Source of the DNA: JAFAVZ01 sp036009105 | GTDB lineage: Bacteria; Acidobacteriota; Thermoanaerobaculia; Gp7-AA8 | Length of the DNA: 7,458 nucleotides | Assembly (NCBI GenBank): GCA_036009105.1 | Contig: DASYMJ010000162.1 | Coordinates: 1-7,458 of the forward strand | Direction of reading: 5' to 3' | Part shown: piece by piece, positions 6,397 through 7,458 of the stretch | Numbering within the stretch: the stretch's first letter is position 1 | How the letters are laid out: the number at the start of each line of letters is the position of its first letter | Notes under the pieces: generated by a model | Database searches by the model: none | What the model saw: only the letters and a program-made list of their open reading frames with translations | Told to the model about the DNA's origin: nothing | Position numbers and translations under genes: made by a program

Positions 6397-7407
6397 GTGA
6401 GCACAACAGAGCGCCAAGTCGGAGACCTGCTCGCGTTGATCGAGCAGCTCGCGGGGGAAGGCAGCGTGCTGGAGTCGGCGGCGGAGCTCTTCCCCCGCGC
6501 GTTCGGCACGCTCTTCCACTGCGTCACGTTCGACGTCGGCCTGGTGGTGATGATCGAGCAGAACCTCGAGCTGCACATCACCACCCGCGCCGGCGCGGCG
6601 GCGCTCGTCACCGACGACCTCATCGCCCGCACGCGCAGGACGCTGCAGACCCTCTTCCCCATGTCCTTCGAGACGACGGAAGTGGTCGTCGTGTCGGAGC
6701 GGAACGACCTGCCGGCGCGCACCGGCGAGGCCGACGCGCTGCGCTTCGAGACGCACGCCCTCCTCTCCGTCCAGAACCGCACCGCGGGCGTGCTGCTCCT
6801 CTACCGCGGCGACGCGCCGTTCCGCACGGACGAGCAGCAGATCGTCGCCATCGCCGCGACCCAGGTCTCCATGCTCCTCGGCAACCTGCGCAGCCGCGAG
6901 CGCATCCTCAACCTCGCCGACACCGATGACCTGACCGGCATCTGGAACAAGCGCTTCTTCCGCCGCCAGCTGCCCCAGGAGATCGAGCGGGCCCGCGTCT
7001 ACAGCGTGCCGCTCTCGCTGCTGCTCTTCGACCTGGACGACTTCAAGCAGATCAACGACGGCTTCGGCCACACCGTGGGAGACGTGGTGCTCTCCGAGCT
7101 TTGCGGCGCGGTGCGGGAGATGCTCCGCCCGCCCGACCTCTTCGCCCGCTTCGGCGGCGACGAGTTCGCCATCATCCTCCCTCACACCGACCTGGGCGGC
7201 GCGTGCGCGGTGGCGCAACGCATCCTCAAACGCATCGAGGGGCTGACCATCCCCACCGACGAGGAGGGCTTCATCCGCCCGGCCATCTCCATCGGCGTGG
7301 CCGAGTTCCGCGTGGCCGAGGACACGACGGCGAATGACCTCGTGCGCCGCGCGGACGAGCGGCTGTACGAGTCGAAACGGATCGGCAAGAACCGCTACAC
7401 TGCGTGA
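6397..7407 (+). CDS. Diguanylate cyclase with N-terminal GAF-like sensor domain
   Basis: A 336-residue GGDEF protein that should make c-di-GMP from two GTP. Residues about 15-165 form a GAF-like sensor with alternating strands and helices and the typical late strand GVLLLYRGDAPFRTDEQQIV (131-150); its ligand is unknown. The GGDEF domain spans about 174-334: DDLTG at 177-181, FDLDDFKQIND at 211-221 (Asp212 metal ligand, Asn220 and Asp229 for GTP), the intact catalytic GGDEF at 253-257, and AISIGVAEF at 296-304. An RPPD inhibitory site (Arg244, Asp247) lies exactly five residues before GGDEF, so both activity and product feedback should be intact. No membrane segment or signal peptide is seen, so it is cytoplasmic. 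The start is GTG at 6397; the reading frame is open further upstream but that sequence is antisense to the PIG-L fusion gene, and the first in-frame ATG falls inside the sensor domain. A G-rich stretch immediately before the GTG is a poor ribosome binding site. tpiA follows after 4 bases. Confidence 0.94.
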   Translation: MSTTERQVGDLLALIEQLAGEGSVLESAAELFPRAFGTLFHCVTFDVGLVVMIEQNLELHITTRAGAAALVTDDLIARTRRTLQTLFPMSFETTEVVVVSERNDLPARTGEADALRFETHALLSVQNRTAGVLLLYRGDAPFRTDEQQIVAIAATQVSMLLGNLRSRERILNLADTDDLTGIWNKRFFRRQLPQEIERARVYSVPLSLLLFDLDDFKQINDGFGHTVGDVVLSELCGAVREMLRPPDLFARFGGDEFAIILPHTDLGGACAVAQRILKRIEGLTIPTDEEGFIRPAISIGVAEFRVAEDTTANDLVRRADERLYESKRIGKNRYTA

Positions 7408-7411
7408 CCCC

Positions 7412-7458
7412 ATGCGCTACACGGTCGCCAACTGGAAGATGAACCTTCCGCCCGAGGG
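7412..7458 (+). CDS. tpiA: Triosephosphate isomerase, 5' end only (cut by window edge)
   Basis: The first 15 complete codons read MRYTVANWKMNLPPE. NWKMN is the hallmark N-terminal motif of triosephosphate isomerase, with Asn7 and Lys9 corresponding to the active-site Asn and Lys that bind substrate. The enzyme interconverts dihydroxyacetone phosphate and glyceraldehyde 3-phosphate in glycolysis. The ATG follows the diguanylate cyclase stop by 4 bases with no clear ribosome binding site of its own, so it is probably cotranscribed and may be translationally coupled. Only about 6 percent of the gene is in the window, so integrity cannot be judged. Confidence 0.9.
   Translation, partial: MRYTVANWKMNLPPE

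Noticed and set aside
4538..6400. Plus-strand open frame of 620 codons lying opposite almost the whole PIG-L/glycosyltransferase fusion gene
   Set aside because: It is full of Arg, His, Val, Asp and Gly with no motif or domain. Long antisense frames are expected in GC-rich genes because stop codons are rare, and the minus-strand gene has two complete enzyme motif sets.
6350..6406. Start of the fusion gene at a TTG (6404-6406) instead of the ATG at 6349
   Set aside because: It would overlap the divergent cyclase start, adds 19 residues with no homology-like features, and leaves no promoter space.
7405..7412. Terminator between the cyclase and tpiA
   Set aside because: Only 4 bases separate the genes, and there is no hairpin with a T-run.
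6358..7413. Minus-strand open frame of 351 codons opposite the diguanylate cyclase
   Set aside because: The plus strand encodes complete GGDEF and RxxD motifs. The antisense frame is Glu/Val/His/Arg-rich shadow sequence and would also run through the divergent promoter.

Overview
This is a high-GC bacterial window with no stretch longer than about 50 bases outside genes. I see no RNA genes, insertion sequences, CRISPR arrays, attachment sites or convincing hairpin terminators. The dense packing, GC-rich codon use and an LpxL/HtrB-type acyltransferase suggest a diderm (Gram-negative-type) bacterium. The style of the glycosyltransferases is reminiscent of Acidobacteriota and similar soil lineages, but the taxon cannot be fixed from this sequence.

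Minus strand, 6349 down to 7: six genes form one tightly coupled block. In transcription order they are (1) a fusion of a PIG-L/LmbE-type N-deacetylase with a family 2 glycosyltransferase and a C-terminal coiled coil, (2) a GT-B (GT4-like) glycosyltransferase, (3) a WbbL-like family 2 glycosyltransferase, (4) an LpxL/HtrB-like lysophospholipid acyltransferase, (5) an unrecognised 175-residue multi-pass membrane protein, and (6) a membrane-anchored NodB/CE4 polysaccharide deacetylase. Each stop codon overlaps the next start (ATGA, ATGA, GTGA, TGATG, then a 13-base overlap), so the block is almost certainly one operon. Together the genes look like a pathway that assembles a glycolipid or lipid-linked glycan, removes N-acyl groups with two unrelated deacetylases and adds a fatty acyl chain. 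The product cannot be named from sequence.

Plus strand, 6397 to the end: a GAF-like/GGDEF diguanylate cyclase with an intact active site and an intact RxxD inhibitory site is divergent from the glycan operon across only 47 bases. It is followed after 4 bases by the start of a triosephosphate isomerase gene (tpiA), cut by the window edge.

The shared 47-base region must hold, or lie very close to, the promoters of both directions. The arrangement invites the idea that c-di-GMP signalling and surface glycolipid synthesis are linked, but that is inference from position only.
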